From positions 1-64,000 of the forward strand of contig NZ_JABAIK010000003.1 in the NCBI RefSeq assembly GCF_012641465.1: DNA of 64,000 bases, given 5' to 3'. The position numbers and the translations under genes were made by a program. Shown here piece after piece: positions 56,101 through 63,138 of this stretch (the first letter of the stretch is position 1; every line of letters begins with the position of its first letter). The notes below the pieces were generated by a model that saw only the letters and a list, made by a program, of their open reading frames with translations, was not told the origin of the DNA and searched no databases. The stretch is from Vibrio agarilyticus (GTDB lineage: Bacteria > Pseudomonadota > Gammaproteobacteria > Enterobacterales > Vibrionaceae).

Positions 56101-57973
56101 CTCCTGCTTCGCCAAACAGTTTATTATTGCCTGAATTGCCGATGAGCTGATCATCGCCCCCACCGGCAAAGACATTGTCGTTGCCTGCGCCTGCGTCAAT
56201 TGTATCGTCGCCTGAACCGGTGTAAGCGTTGTCATGTCCGGTTCCTAGTGTTACCGAGTCATTGCCTTCGCCTGCGTATACAGTATCGTGGTCATCACCG
56301 GTTTGAATTTGGTTGTCGCCATCGCCAGCGTAGACCGTATCGTGGCCTTCACCGGTGGTGATAATATCGTCCCCGGACTCTGCATAAAGGGTATCGTCAC
56401 CGCTACCTGTGGTGATGATATTATCACCAGCACCGGCATAAATAAGATCGTGGCCTTCACCAGTATCAATAGTGTCATCACCTGTATCGGTGTAGATGGT
56501 GTCGTCCCCAGCGCCTGAAAGAATTTGGTTGTTACCAGTTTCACCAAAAACAGTGTCGGCGCCATCGCCTGTTTGAATGATATCGTCACCAGAACCGGCG
56601 TATACCGTATCGTGACCATCGCCGGTATCGATAATATCGGCGCCTTCATTGGCATGAATCGTATCGTTACCTTCACCTCCAGTGATGGTATCTTGGCCTT
56701 CGCCGCCAAAGAGTTGGTCATCGCCGATGCCCCCAATAAGGGTGTCATCCCCTGCATCACCAAATAAAGTATCATTGCCTTCGCCACCCTCAAGGGTGTC
56801 GTTACCGAGCTCACCCACCAAGGTGTCGTGCCCTTCATCACCAGAAACGTGATCATCGCCATCGCCGCCAAGGAGCAGATCTTCTCCCTCACCGCCTGAG
56901 ATGGTGTCTTGACCTGCGCCACCTAAAACGAAATCGTTACCCAACCCGCCAAGAATTAGGTCGTCACCTTCTTCGCCATGAATTTCATCGTTTCCATCAT
57001 CACCGGATAGATAATCGTTGTCTTTACCACCGAAAAGTTGGTCGTTACCATCACCGCCCAGTAGTGTGTCTTCGCCATCATCTCCTATTAATATATCGTT
57101 ACCCAGGCCACCGGTGATGTGATCATTTCCCAGCTCACCCATGAGAAGGTCATCACCTGCGCCACCATCGAGAGTGTCATCGTCATCGGCGCCTAATAAG
57201 GTATCGTTATCCTCTCCGCCATATAGAGTGTCATCACCGCGGCCACCCATCAGAACATCATCACCGGTGCCACCATACAGCGTGTCATTATTGATATCGC
57301 CATCTAAGACATCATGGCCTGCGCCGCCAATCAAAGTGTCGTCGCCTTGTTGTCCCTTAATAATGTCATCACCAGTACCGCCATCAATGTGATCATCAAA
57401 AATATTACGAACTTCCACATCAAGGGAGGAGATCTCTGAAATGGTCTCTCCATTGGCATCATGGAAACTAAAGGTGACATCACCTTCATCGTTAAGCGAA
57501 TCAGTAGGAATATCGATATCGACATTAATCGTCCCGTTTTCACTCACAGCGACGATTTGGCTTGCGATGACGGTGCCGTGTTCGTCGGTTAAATTGACGG
57601 TAACATTGTCATAATTGTCAAAACCGCCAGCCTGTGATGTTGTCGCGACATGCTGGTTGACGGCGTATTGGCTTAATTTGACCGAGTGTGATGATTGCTC
57701 GCCCTCTTGCTCGGCAGAAAACTCATAAACGGTCTGACTGTTACCCCAACTGTCGTCAGTATTGACCGGAGTATTTTCATCCGCTGGAGCGTATTCGACA
57801 TCCCCTAATATGGTGTCATTACCTTCACCAGCAAGTACCTCATCACTGCCTTCGCCCGCAGCGATAAAATCATTACCGGCTTTGGTTTCAATATAATCGT
57901 TGCCTGAACGGCTGTTGACGGCATCATCGTCTGCGGTGCCAATCAGTACGTCATCGTGCTTTGTTCCTTCCAT
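53114..57973 (-). CDS. Giant RTX calcium-binding repeat protein, type I secreted
   Basis: This 1619-residue, very acidic protein starts with a short RTX block (residues about 2-58) and a beta-sandwich-like domain (about 70-190, ending DVEVRNIFDDH). Then comes an almost unbroken run of GGxGxDxLx-type nonapeptides to about residue 1460, in several sub-patterns (GGEGNDTL, TGEGHDTVYAG, SGSNQVDGG). Each turn of such beta-rolls binds Ca2+ after export. The last roughly 150 residues (VHFSGGSDFDVLLVN ... IEGVKINTSD) form a typical C-terminal secretion region. No catalytic, pore-forming or adhesin domain is visible. A GGGAG site precedes the ATG. The nearby ABC/HlyD pair is the likely exporter, and I infer an extracellular matrix or coat role. 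Confidence 0.9.
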   Translation of the reverse strand: MEGTKHDDVLIGTADDDAVNSRSGNDYIETKAGNDFIAAGEGSDEVLAGEGNDTILGDVEYAPADENTPVNTDDSWGNSQTVYEFSAEQEGEQSSHSVKLSQYAVNQHVATTSQAGGFDNYDNVTVNLTDEHGTVIASQIVAVSENGTINVDIDIPTDSLNDEGDVTFSFHDANGETISEISSLDVEVRNIFDDHIDGGTGDDIIKGQQGDDTLIGGAGHDVLDGDINNDTLYGGTGDDVLMGGRGDDTLYGGEDNDTLLGADDDDTLDGGAGDDLLMGELGNDHITGGLGNDILIGDDGEDTLLGGDGNDQLFGGKDNDYLSGDDGNDEIHGEEGDDLILGGLGNDFVLGGAGQDTISGGEGEDLLLGGDGDDHVSGDEGHDTLVGELGNDTLEGGEGNDTLFGDAGDDTLIGGIGDDQLFGGEGQDTITGGEGNDTIHANEGADIIDTGDGHDTVYAGSGDDIIQTGDGADTVFGETGNNQILSGAGDDTIYTDTGDDTIDTGEGHDLIYAGAGDNIITTGSGDDTLYAESGDDIITTGEGHDTVYAGDGDNQIQTGDDHDTVYAGEGNDSVTLGTGHDNAYTGSGDDTIDAGAGNDNVFAGGGDDQLIGNSGNNKLFGEAGDDTLVAGLNSSELYGGSGADTLTGSDEADKLFGGADNDRIDAGAGDDILEGNAGDDTLFTGDGQDVAFGGEGDDLISGGLGNDTLIGDAGDDILSGEEGDDVLVGGLGNDRLDGGTGVSEMYGEDGNDILISQDQNDLLSGGAGDDRIESGAGDDTVYAGSGSDLIETDEGNDTVYGEAGTNTINTGTGDDTVYGGTGIDTIHLGVGSDQTYAGDGDDTVFAGEGDDHVDAGADDDYVHGGSGNDALFGGAGNDELVGGEGYDFLAGGEGNDYLIDDGQDVLLGEQGDDTLVAAATGSHQIFGGEGNDTLIGSEVADTLYGGANNDNITGGGGDDTLFAGDGADNIDAGLGDDTVYGEAGNNQITLGEGDDTLYGGEGADTVTGGLGRDTLSGAAGNDNLAGNEGDDFIDAGEGFDTVSGGLGDDLIFGGGGDDQLAGDEGADEIYSGEGNDTLSGGDGDDKLVADSGDNTLLGGVGNDILLGGSGADILDGGADDDYIEDTSDNTTALGGTGADTIKLSGDNNIVSGGEGDDQITLQGAGVNQIAGDEGDDTITLNSGTNQVDGGTGNDTISITSGNNTVSGGEGNDTITIGSGSNQVDGGLGNDIINIASGVNNVTGGEGNDAISTGSGTDTLSGGAGNDTLSAGAGNDTLDGGLNNDKLYGDSGDDLLKGGEGNDSLWGQNDNDVLHGELGNDYLSGGSGNDTLYGGEGNDTLKGDSGNDVLWGGDGNDSMSGGGSSDELYGEDGDDKLYGNGGDDMLYGASGDDVITGGSGSDYVSGGEGNDTISGNNDADTLDGGVGNDTLSGDAGDDILYGQTGDDVLDGGSGIDKLFGGAGNDQLIFDATEVETGSNNTVHFSGGSDFDVLLVNQTGQSQMIDMSKTAFQEIEGVKINTSDTEISLALDKIAANNTAGDTSGQFVCTGASSIDLSGWGWELTESHIEMSDTLQNIYEASDINTGSLYGYRFENDAGQEVVIWSDLDSNAIQFPESGEA

Positions 57974-58151
57974 GCCATTGTCTCCCAGCCATTGCTTTGT
58001 GATATTTCAAGTGAACCTAAGCCAACAAGCTTAAGCAAATATGAAACCAGGTTAGTATGCTGAGTATAGAAGGATATTCGTTTTTTGAGGGACTGTAGTG
58101 ACAAGTAAATAAAATTACACTTAATTAACAAAGTGTAAGGGCGATTTTGTT

Positions 58152-59153
58152 TTAGAAAGAAAAACTATAAGCCAGGGTAATTGAACCATCTTTGAAGCGC
58201 CCTGTATCGGCGCCACGGGTAGATGATTTCCATCGATTCCCAGAATAGTTGTTATATTGCAAAGTAATGGTGCCAGGACGCCAATCAAAATAGCCAAACC
58301 CGTAGGTAAAATCTGGATTCCAAGGCTGCTGCTGTGAGCGATCAAAATAGTAAAAGGCAGTTCCGTTGACATACCAGTTGCCAACAAGGGTATATTTACA
58401 GCCTAGGCTCAGTGTTTGATGATTATTTTTGTACGAGATCGATGCAAGATCGAAATACTCTTTGGTGTAGTTATAATCGACTTGGCAACCAATAGCGCCC
58501 TTATCATTAAAACGTAGCCAGTCAATAACTGGCGCTGTGATTGGAAATTTCCACCCAAGAGCCCACGTTCCTTGATCAAACTCGGTGTATTTTTCTTCGC
58601 CTGTTGGACTGAATCGGTTTCCACCATAGTTGGAATAAACTAGGCTTAGTGTGTAAGGGCGCCAATCACTGTAGCCGAAAACATAAGTAAAATCGGGATT
58701 CCAAGGCTGCTGCTGAGCTTTATCAAAGTAGTAGTAGAAGGTGGCCGAAACAAACCAACTGCTCACAATAGAATATTTGAGGGAAAGAGTCCCCGTACTA
58801 TTATGATTGGTACGTCCTTGTGTTGCGGCATCTGAAGTATTCGCATCTTCGGTTCGAAGCAGTGGATGATGGTAGCCAATGTTACCACTCAGCCTATCTA
58901 GGAAGGTGCCTTCGCCAAGATCATCAAAAGAAAACTCAAATGAACTGCTAACACCTTGCCATATTTCATCCGCTTGATCTGTTGTATCGTTTGGCGCTTG
59001 CTCTGGTTGAAATAGCCCTGAAACATTGGTGAATTCAGTTGACTGCTCTTTTGCAGCGTATTGTGCAGATTGAGCGAGGTATTCGTTTGCGAGCGTGCTG
59101 GGCGCTAGCATGCTAAGCAACAAATACCAATTATGACATCTCCATATCCCCAT
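58152..59153 (-). CDS. Outer-membrane beta-barrel protein with an internal duplication
   Basis: This 333-residue protein has a signal peptide (ending PSTLA, residue about 22) and an alternating aromatic barrel ending in LAYSFSF. About 60 residues are duplicated: 121-181 and 246-308 both contain QQQPWNPDFTY, an FGY-DWRP step and a Y-NY-GNR ending. It lies upstream of the RTX gene on the same strand (178-bp gap) and is divergent from the phosphatase gene. I do not recognise the family; a Tsx-like or polysaccharide-exporting barrel is possible. A role in surface display or polysaccharide export is inferred from location. Confidence 0.7.
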   Translation of the reverse strand: MGIWRCHNWYLLLSMLAPSTLANEYLAQSAQYAAKEQSTEFTNVSGLFQPEQAPNDTTDQADEIWQGVSSSFEFSFDDLGEGTFLDRLSGNIGYHHPLLRTEDANTSDAATQGRTNHNSTGTLSLKYSIVSSWFVSATFYYYFDKAQQQPWNPDFTYVFGYSDWRPYTLSLVYSNYGGNRFSPTGEEKYTEFDQGTWALGWKFPITAPVIDWLRFNDKGAIGCQVDYNYTKEYFDLASISYKNNHQTLSLGCKYTLVGNWYVNGTAFYYFDRSQQQPWNPDFTYGFGYFDWRPGTITLQYNNYSGNRWKSSTRGADTGRFKDGSITLAYSFSF

Positions 59154-59351
59154 CTAGCGCACACCTCGACTCTGATCTTCATGAAACAATAAGAAATTAT
59201 TTGCATTGCAACCAATTGATCCTAACCTAAACTTATTAGAGTGGTGAATGTCTGTGTGTGCCAAAATTTGACTTACTTAACAAATAATTAACGAGTCAAT
59301 AGCGCAGGCAACAATAAACTTGCTGGCAGGTCAGTCTGGTTAGGGATGGCA

Positions 59352-60605
59352 ATGAAAGAAATTTTGTTGGTTGATGACAGTCGCACAGTCTTAATTTACA
59401 TGAGTTCTGTGCTGAAAAAGCGTGGCTACCATGTACATACCGCATTGAGTGGACAAGAGGCATTAGTCACGTTAGAGGCCAATGACTCAATTCAATTTGT
59501 GCTAAGTGATTGGATGATGCCAAAAATGAGCGGGATCGAGCTGTGTGCTCAGCTGAAATCACAAGATTACAACCGCTATATTTTCTTTGTTCTTCTTTCA
59601 TCAAAAAATGATCAGCAATCGATTGTTGAAGGGATTGATGCTGGTGCGGATGATTTTGTTGATAAGAAAACCTCGGTGGACGAGCTGGACGCGAGGATCC
59701 GTGCCGGGTTTCGCACACTCGCTTTGCAAAATGATTTAATCGATAAAAACGAGCAGTTGGATTCTGCATATAAAACCATTCGACGCGACCTTGAATCTGC
59801 TGGCGAATTTATACAGCACATTTTGCCCAAAAAACGGTCATTTTCTAGTGTTGAGCTGAGTTACATTTCCATACCGAGCGCGCAGGTTGGTGGTGACATG
59901 CTTGGTTATATGCAGCTTGATTCAAAACATGTGGCGTTTTACCTCTTCGACGTTGCCGGCCATGGTGTTTCTTCGGCGCTCATGTCTTTCTCAGTTCAAA
60001 CCACGTTGTCTGTGATGAATTCCAGCTCGTCCATTGTGGTTAAGAACGGCCCTGCGGGGCGAGAGATCTGTACGCCACAAGAGGTGGTATCCAAGCTCAA
60101 TGAACTCTATATGAGTGGTGATAACAACGTGCTCTATTTCACTATGATATACGCAGTCCTCAATGTTGAAACCGGAATGATGTCCTATTGCTGTGCTGGC
60201 CATCCTCCTTTGGTTTGGTACCACGGGCAGCAGAGAAACGCTGAACTTATTGGCCACGATAACTTCGTTGTCGGCGTATTTGAAGGGGTTGATTATCAAA
60301 CCTCTACTATTCAGCTCGAGCCGGAAGATAAAGTTTGGTTTTATTCCGATGGAATTACTGAAGCTGAGAATGGCGCCGACCAATTCACCGAAAATGGCTT
60401 AAGAAAGGCGATAGAGCAACTTTATGTTTACCCAACTCAGCGTCAGACAGAGCTGCTGGTGGAAAAAGTACGGACTTGGCAACGATCAGAATCATTTGAA
60501 GATGATGTGAGTGTTTTAGTGGCTGAATGGAAGGGCCCAGTTAAAGGAGAGACAGAATGCAATATGAAATTAGTCAACAAAGCAACTGCACAATTTTACA
60601 AATAA
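59352..60605 (+). CDS. Response regulator with PP2C (RsbU/SpoIIE-type) phosphatase output
   Basis: I favour the ATG at 59352 because TAGGGAT lies ideally ahead of it (417 residues); the ATG at 59346 would add two. A receiver domain (ILLVDDSRTV, phospho-acceptor Asp53 in VLSDWMMPKMSG, Lys in VDKKTS) is linked by a helix to a PP2C phosphatase with metal-ligand motifs QVGGDMLGY, FDVAGHGVSSALMS, YSDGITEAEN and FEDDVSVLV. Such proteins dephosphorylate an STAS antagonist in partner-switching systems. The next gene encodes exactly that and overlaps by 49 bases in another frame. It is the first gene of the + strand operon. Confidence 0.9.
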   Translation: MKEILLVDDSRTVLIYMSSVLKKRGYHVHTALSGQEALVTLEANDSIQFVLSDWMMPKMSGIELCAQLKSQDYNRYIFFVLLSSKNDQQSIVEGIDAGADDFVDKKTSVDELDARIRAGFRTLALQNDLIDKNEQLDSAYKTIRRDLESAGEFIQHILPKKRSFSSVELSYISIPSAQVGGDMLGYMQLDSKHVAFYLFDVAGHGVSSALMSFSVQTTLSVMNSSSSIVVKNGPAGREICTPQEVVSKLNELYMSGDNNVLYFTMIYAVLNVETGMMSYCCAGHPPLVWYHGQQRNAELIGHDNFVVGVFEGVDYQTSTIQLEPEDKVWFYSDGITEAENGADQFTENGLRKAIEQLYVYPTQRQTELLVEKVRTWQRSESFEDDVSVLVAEWKGPVKGETECNMKLVNKATAQFYK

Positions 60606-60889
60606 ACGAGCAGCGCTTTGACGCTAAGTTAGCACCAGCGTTTCGAGCTCAAATTGAAGCGTTAATTCCACAGCTGAGCGACAAAGTTGTGCTGGATTTG
60701 GCTAATGTGAAATTTATGGATAGCAGTGGTCTTGGATCGTTGATGGGTGTTTATAAACTACTAAAAAATAAAGAAGTAGCAGTAGCGAACCCGCAACAGC
60801 CCGTTGTTGATCTGTTTAAGCTGACTCGTATGGATAGATTAATCAAAACCTATCCGAGCGTTGAAGCTGCGATAACAACACCAGTTTGA
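60557..60889 (+). CDS. STAS-domain anti-sigma factor antagonist
   Basis: This 110-residue protein is a single STAS domain, with the phosphorylatable MDSSGLGSLMG motif (Ser56/Ser57) in the expected place. An AAGGAGAGAC site precedes the ATG, within the end of the phosphatase gene. By family knowledge, the RsbW-like kinase encoded two genes downstream phosphorylates it, and the PP2C phosphatase reverses this. Its unphosphorylated form would bind a target: a kinase, sigma factor or, as in some biofilm systems, another effector. The target here is not shown. Confidence 0.9.
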   Translation: MQYEISQQSNCTILQINEQRFDAKLAPAFRAQIEALIPQLSDKVVLDLANVKFMDSSGLGSLMGVYKLLKNKEVAVANPQQPVVDLFKLTRMDRLIKTYPSVEAAITTPV

Positions 60890-60902
60890 TGGGGGAAAAA
60901 CG

Positions 60903-62027
60903 ATGAAGGGAATGATTTTAGCCGCAGGTAAAGGGACCCGTGTACGGCCTATTACGCAATCGATACCCAAACCTATGATTCCTATATTGGGCAAACCAGT
61001 AATGGAATCGACGATAGAACTGTTTGCTCAGCACAATATCAATAAAATTGTCATTAATACAAGTCATCTTGCGGAAGTTATTGAGGGGTACTTTGGCGAT
61101 GGACATCATTTTGATGTTCAACTCTCATACTCCTATGAAGGCGCATTAGTTGATGGCGTATATCAAAGTAAAGCGCTGGGCTCTGCGGGGGGAATGAAAA
61201 AAATTCAACAATTTTCTGGTTTTTTTGATGAAACCTTTGTTGTGGTTTGTGGTGATGCTTGGATTGATCTTGACCTTACCGAAGCGGTAAGAAAGCATAA
61301 AAAAAATGGTGGTATTGCCACTATTATTACGAAAAACGTGTTACCTGAAGAGGTGGAAAAGTACGGCGTCGTTGTAACTGATGAGCGTGGCTGTGTGCGC
61401 AGCTTTCAGGAAAAACCCACTCGTGAAGAAGCATTATCGACCAAAATTAATACGGGAATTTATATTTTTGAGCCCGCGATATTCGACTATATTCCCGCAG
61501 ATAAACAATATGATATAGGAAGTCAGCTTTTTCCGAAATTAGTGGACCTTGGCATTCCATTCTATGCCGTTGACATGAAATTCCAATGGCTGGATGTTGG
61601 TAATGTTACCGATATTTGGAGTGTGACTCGCGAAATCCTTGAGGGAAAAGTTCCTGGTTATCGAATTCCCGGTGTGCAAGTGCGAGCCGGTATCTGGGTA
61701 GGGATTAATTCATCCATTGATCTTGATAAGTGCAATATTAAACCTCCCGTCGTTATCAGTAGTGGTTGTCAAATTGATGACAATGCGACGCTGATTGGAC
61801 CTGCTTTGGTTGGAGCGAACTGTCAACTTGATAAAGGCTGTACCGTGGAAGAGTCTTTAATTTTTGACTATGTGCGAATTCATGAAAACTCACACGTCAA
61901 ATCTCGAACTATATTTGGTCACCACTGTATCGAGCATGATGGGAAACCGTGTGAAGATGTTGCTTGGAGCCATTTGCGCTCTGGGAAAGTGAGTGGACGA
62001 GTATCTGACGTCTTTAATACCCTTTAA
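60903..62027 (+). CDS. Sugar-nucleotide pyrophosphorylase (mannose-1-P guanylyltransferase/glucose-1-P-type)
   Basis: This 374-residue enzyme has the nucleotidyltransferase start MKGMILAAGKGTRVRPITQ (G-rich loop and RP), IPKPMIPILGKPVMES (PKP), the metal-binding GDAWID and the acceptor-side FQEKP. The C-terminal third has left-handed beta-helix hexapeptides (VISSGCQIDDNATLIGPALVGANCQL). It makes an NDP-sugar from NTP and sugar-1-phosphate. The second domain is like GMPP or GlmU-type proteins, so the sugar could be mannose, glucose or another. It starts 13 bases after the STAS stop, inside the partner-switching operon, and presumably feeds the glycosyltransferase downstream. Confidence 0.85.
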   Translation: MKGMILAAGKGTRVRPITQSIPKPMIPILGKPVMESTIELFAQHNINKIVINTSHLAEVIEGYFGDGHHFDVQLSYSYEGALVDGVYQSKALGSAGGMKKIQQFSGFFDETFVVVCGDAWIDLDLTEAVRKHKKNGGIATIITKNVLPEEVEKYGVVVTDERGCVRSFQEKPTREEALSTKINTGIYIFEPAIFDYIPADKQYDIGSQLFPKLVDLGIPFYAVDMKFQWLDVGNVTDIWSVTREILEGKVPGYRIPGVQVRAGIWVGINSSIDLDKCNIKPPVVISSGCQIDDNATLIGPALVGANCQLDKGCTVEESLIFDYVRIHENSHVKSRTIFGHHCIEHDGKPCEDVAWSHLRSGKVSGRVSDVFNTL

Positions 62028-62046
62028 GGCTAGAGAGGAGAAATCA

Positions 62047-62541
62047 ATGCAACCTCTATTTGACGTGAAGTTTGAAAAAGTCTTTCCTAGCTCGTTGGAT
62101 GCATCACGTTTTGCGGCGGATGCGACTAACGCATTTTGGAGTGAAATTGGACTTTCAGCAGGGCTGGCAACTCAACTCGAATTATGTATCGTTGAAATGG
62201 TCAATAATGCCTACATTCATGCATATGACGAAGTAGAAAATCTGCCGATTACCGTCCGATGCCATTTTATTCAGGGAACACCCTTACCAGAGTTGCACCT
62301 AGAAATTGAAGATAGCGGTAGTGCAATGACGCAGGCGCAATTAGAAGCTGCATTAGCTAACGATTTTATTGAAGCAGATCCAAATGATGAAAGTACTTGG
62401 ACAACGTCAGGTAGAGGGTTCTTGATTGTATCAAGCTTAATGGATCGTATTGCTCTGGGTAAAGAAAATGCAAGAAATCAATTTTTAATGGTAAAAGAGT
62501 TAAGTGAAGACGATATAGAAGTACTGTCGCATTCAATTTGA
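62047..62541 (+). CDS. RsbW-like serine kinase / anti-sigma factor (HATPase)
   Basis: The ATG at 62047 lies behind GAGAGGAGAAA and gives 164 residues; an upstream frame from 61993 overlaps the previous gene. GHKL ATPase motifs are visible: the N box LCIVEMVNNAYIHAY (about residues 54-68), G1 EIEDSGSAM and G2 TSGRGFLIVSSLMDRI. RsbW/SpoIIAB-type kinases phosphorylate STAS antagonists and bind a partner such as a sigma factor. It completes the phosphatase-antagonist-kinase module, separated from the STAS gene by the pyrophosphorylase gene. Confidence 0.88.
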   Translation: MQPLFDVKFEKVFPSSLDASRFAADATNAFWSEIGLSAGLATQLELCIVEMVNNAYIHAYDEVENLPITVRCHFIQGTPLPELHLEIEDSGSAMTQAQLEAALANDFIEADPNDESTWTTSGRGFLIVSSLMDRIALGKENARNQFLMVKELSEDDIEVLSHSI

Positions 62542-62600
62542 TACCAAATTATGGTCATTTTATTTTTAGTAAGTTATGCGCTAGTGAGAATAACATGACG

Positions 62601-62727
62601 TATACCTGTCCTATTTTAAGTTGCAGCATTTTTGGCTTGCACTTTCGAACCTCATTACATAGACGGTCTATGCTCAGAGGCTTCGTTCGTTTGCCATCGA
62701 CCTGCAACGCCAAGCTGTTTAGGTATA
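62601..62727. repeat. ERIC-like repeat, family A
   Basis: Starts TATACCTGTCCTATTTTAAG and ends CAAGCTGTTTAGGTATATAA, with the core CGAACCTCATTACATAGACGGTCTATG. It lies 60 bases after the kinase gene, in a 597-bp gap with a second copy at 63006. The rest of the gap is very AT-rich and holds no ORF I can support; it should carry the promoter of the glycosyltransferase gene. Confidence 0.7.
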
Positions 62728-63005
62728 TAAGGATGGCTATCTACTTTATTTTTCATTAATGTTTTTTGTCAATAATATGGCCTTGATATTTATATATTAA
62801 TATTTTGGTTTTTATCTGGGAATTTTTAAACATTAATGTATTTATCTTGCATGAAGTGTTTTTTTATCTGGCGCTGAATTTTAGATGGGTGTTTAAAAAT
62901 CATGAATTATAGATTTTTAGACTTAGAAAGAGAGTGGAATTGTCATCTAATTTTAACCTTAGGTTGATTGTGTATATCCACTTGAATCAGCATTGATTTT
63001 TTAGA

Positions 63006-63118
63006 AATTACGGGTCTGGCTCTTACAAACCTTATTACATGGTTTATCTATGTTTACGAAGTTCTCAGAGGCTTTGTTCGCTTGCCGCCTGCCAGCAACT
63101 CCAGGTTGTTTGGTTTTA
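63006..63118. repeat. Partial ERIC-like repeat, family A
   Basis: Core ACAAACCTTATTACATGGTTTATCTATG followed by TTTACGAAGTTCTCAGAGG and CCAGCAACTCCAGGTTG. The outer TATACCC and GGGTATA ends are eroded (GTTTGGTTTTA). It ends 20 bases before the glycosyltransferase start, so its hairpin could influence that gene. Confidence 0.6.
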
Positions 63119-63138
63119 CTTGTTATGGAAACCGTTAA

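Noticed and set aside
53114-57973. Regular short repeats resembling a CRISPR or satellite array, and many overlapping ORFs on the + strand
   Set aside because: The period is 27 bases with codon-level variation; translation gives RTX nonapeptides in one continuous frame. Opposite-strand ORFs are Ser/Pro- or Thr/Val-rich shadows.
62538-62759. Small + strand ORF after the RsbW-like gene
   Set aside because: Lies over a family A repeat; the residues simply translate the repeat.
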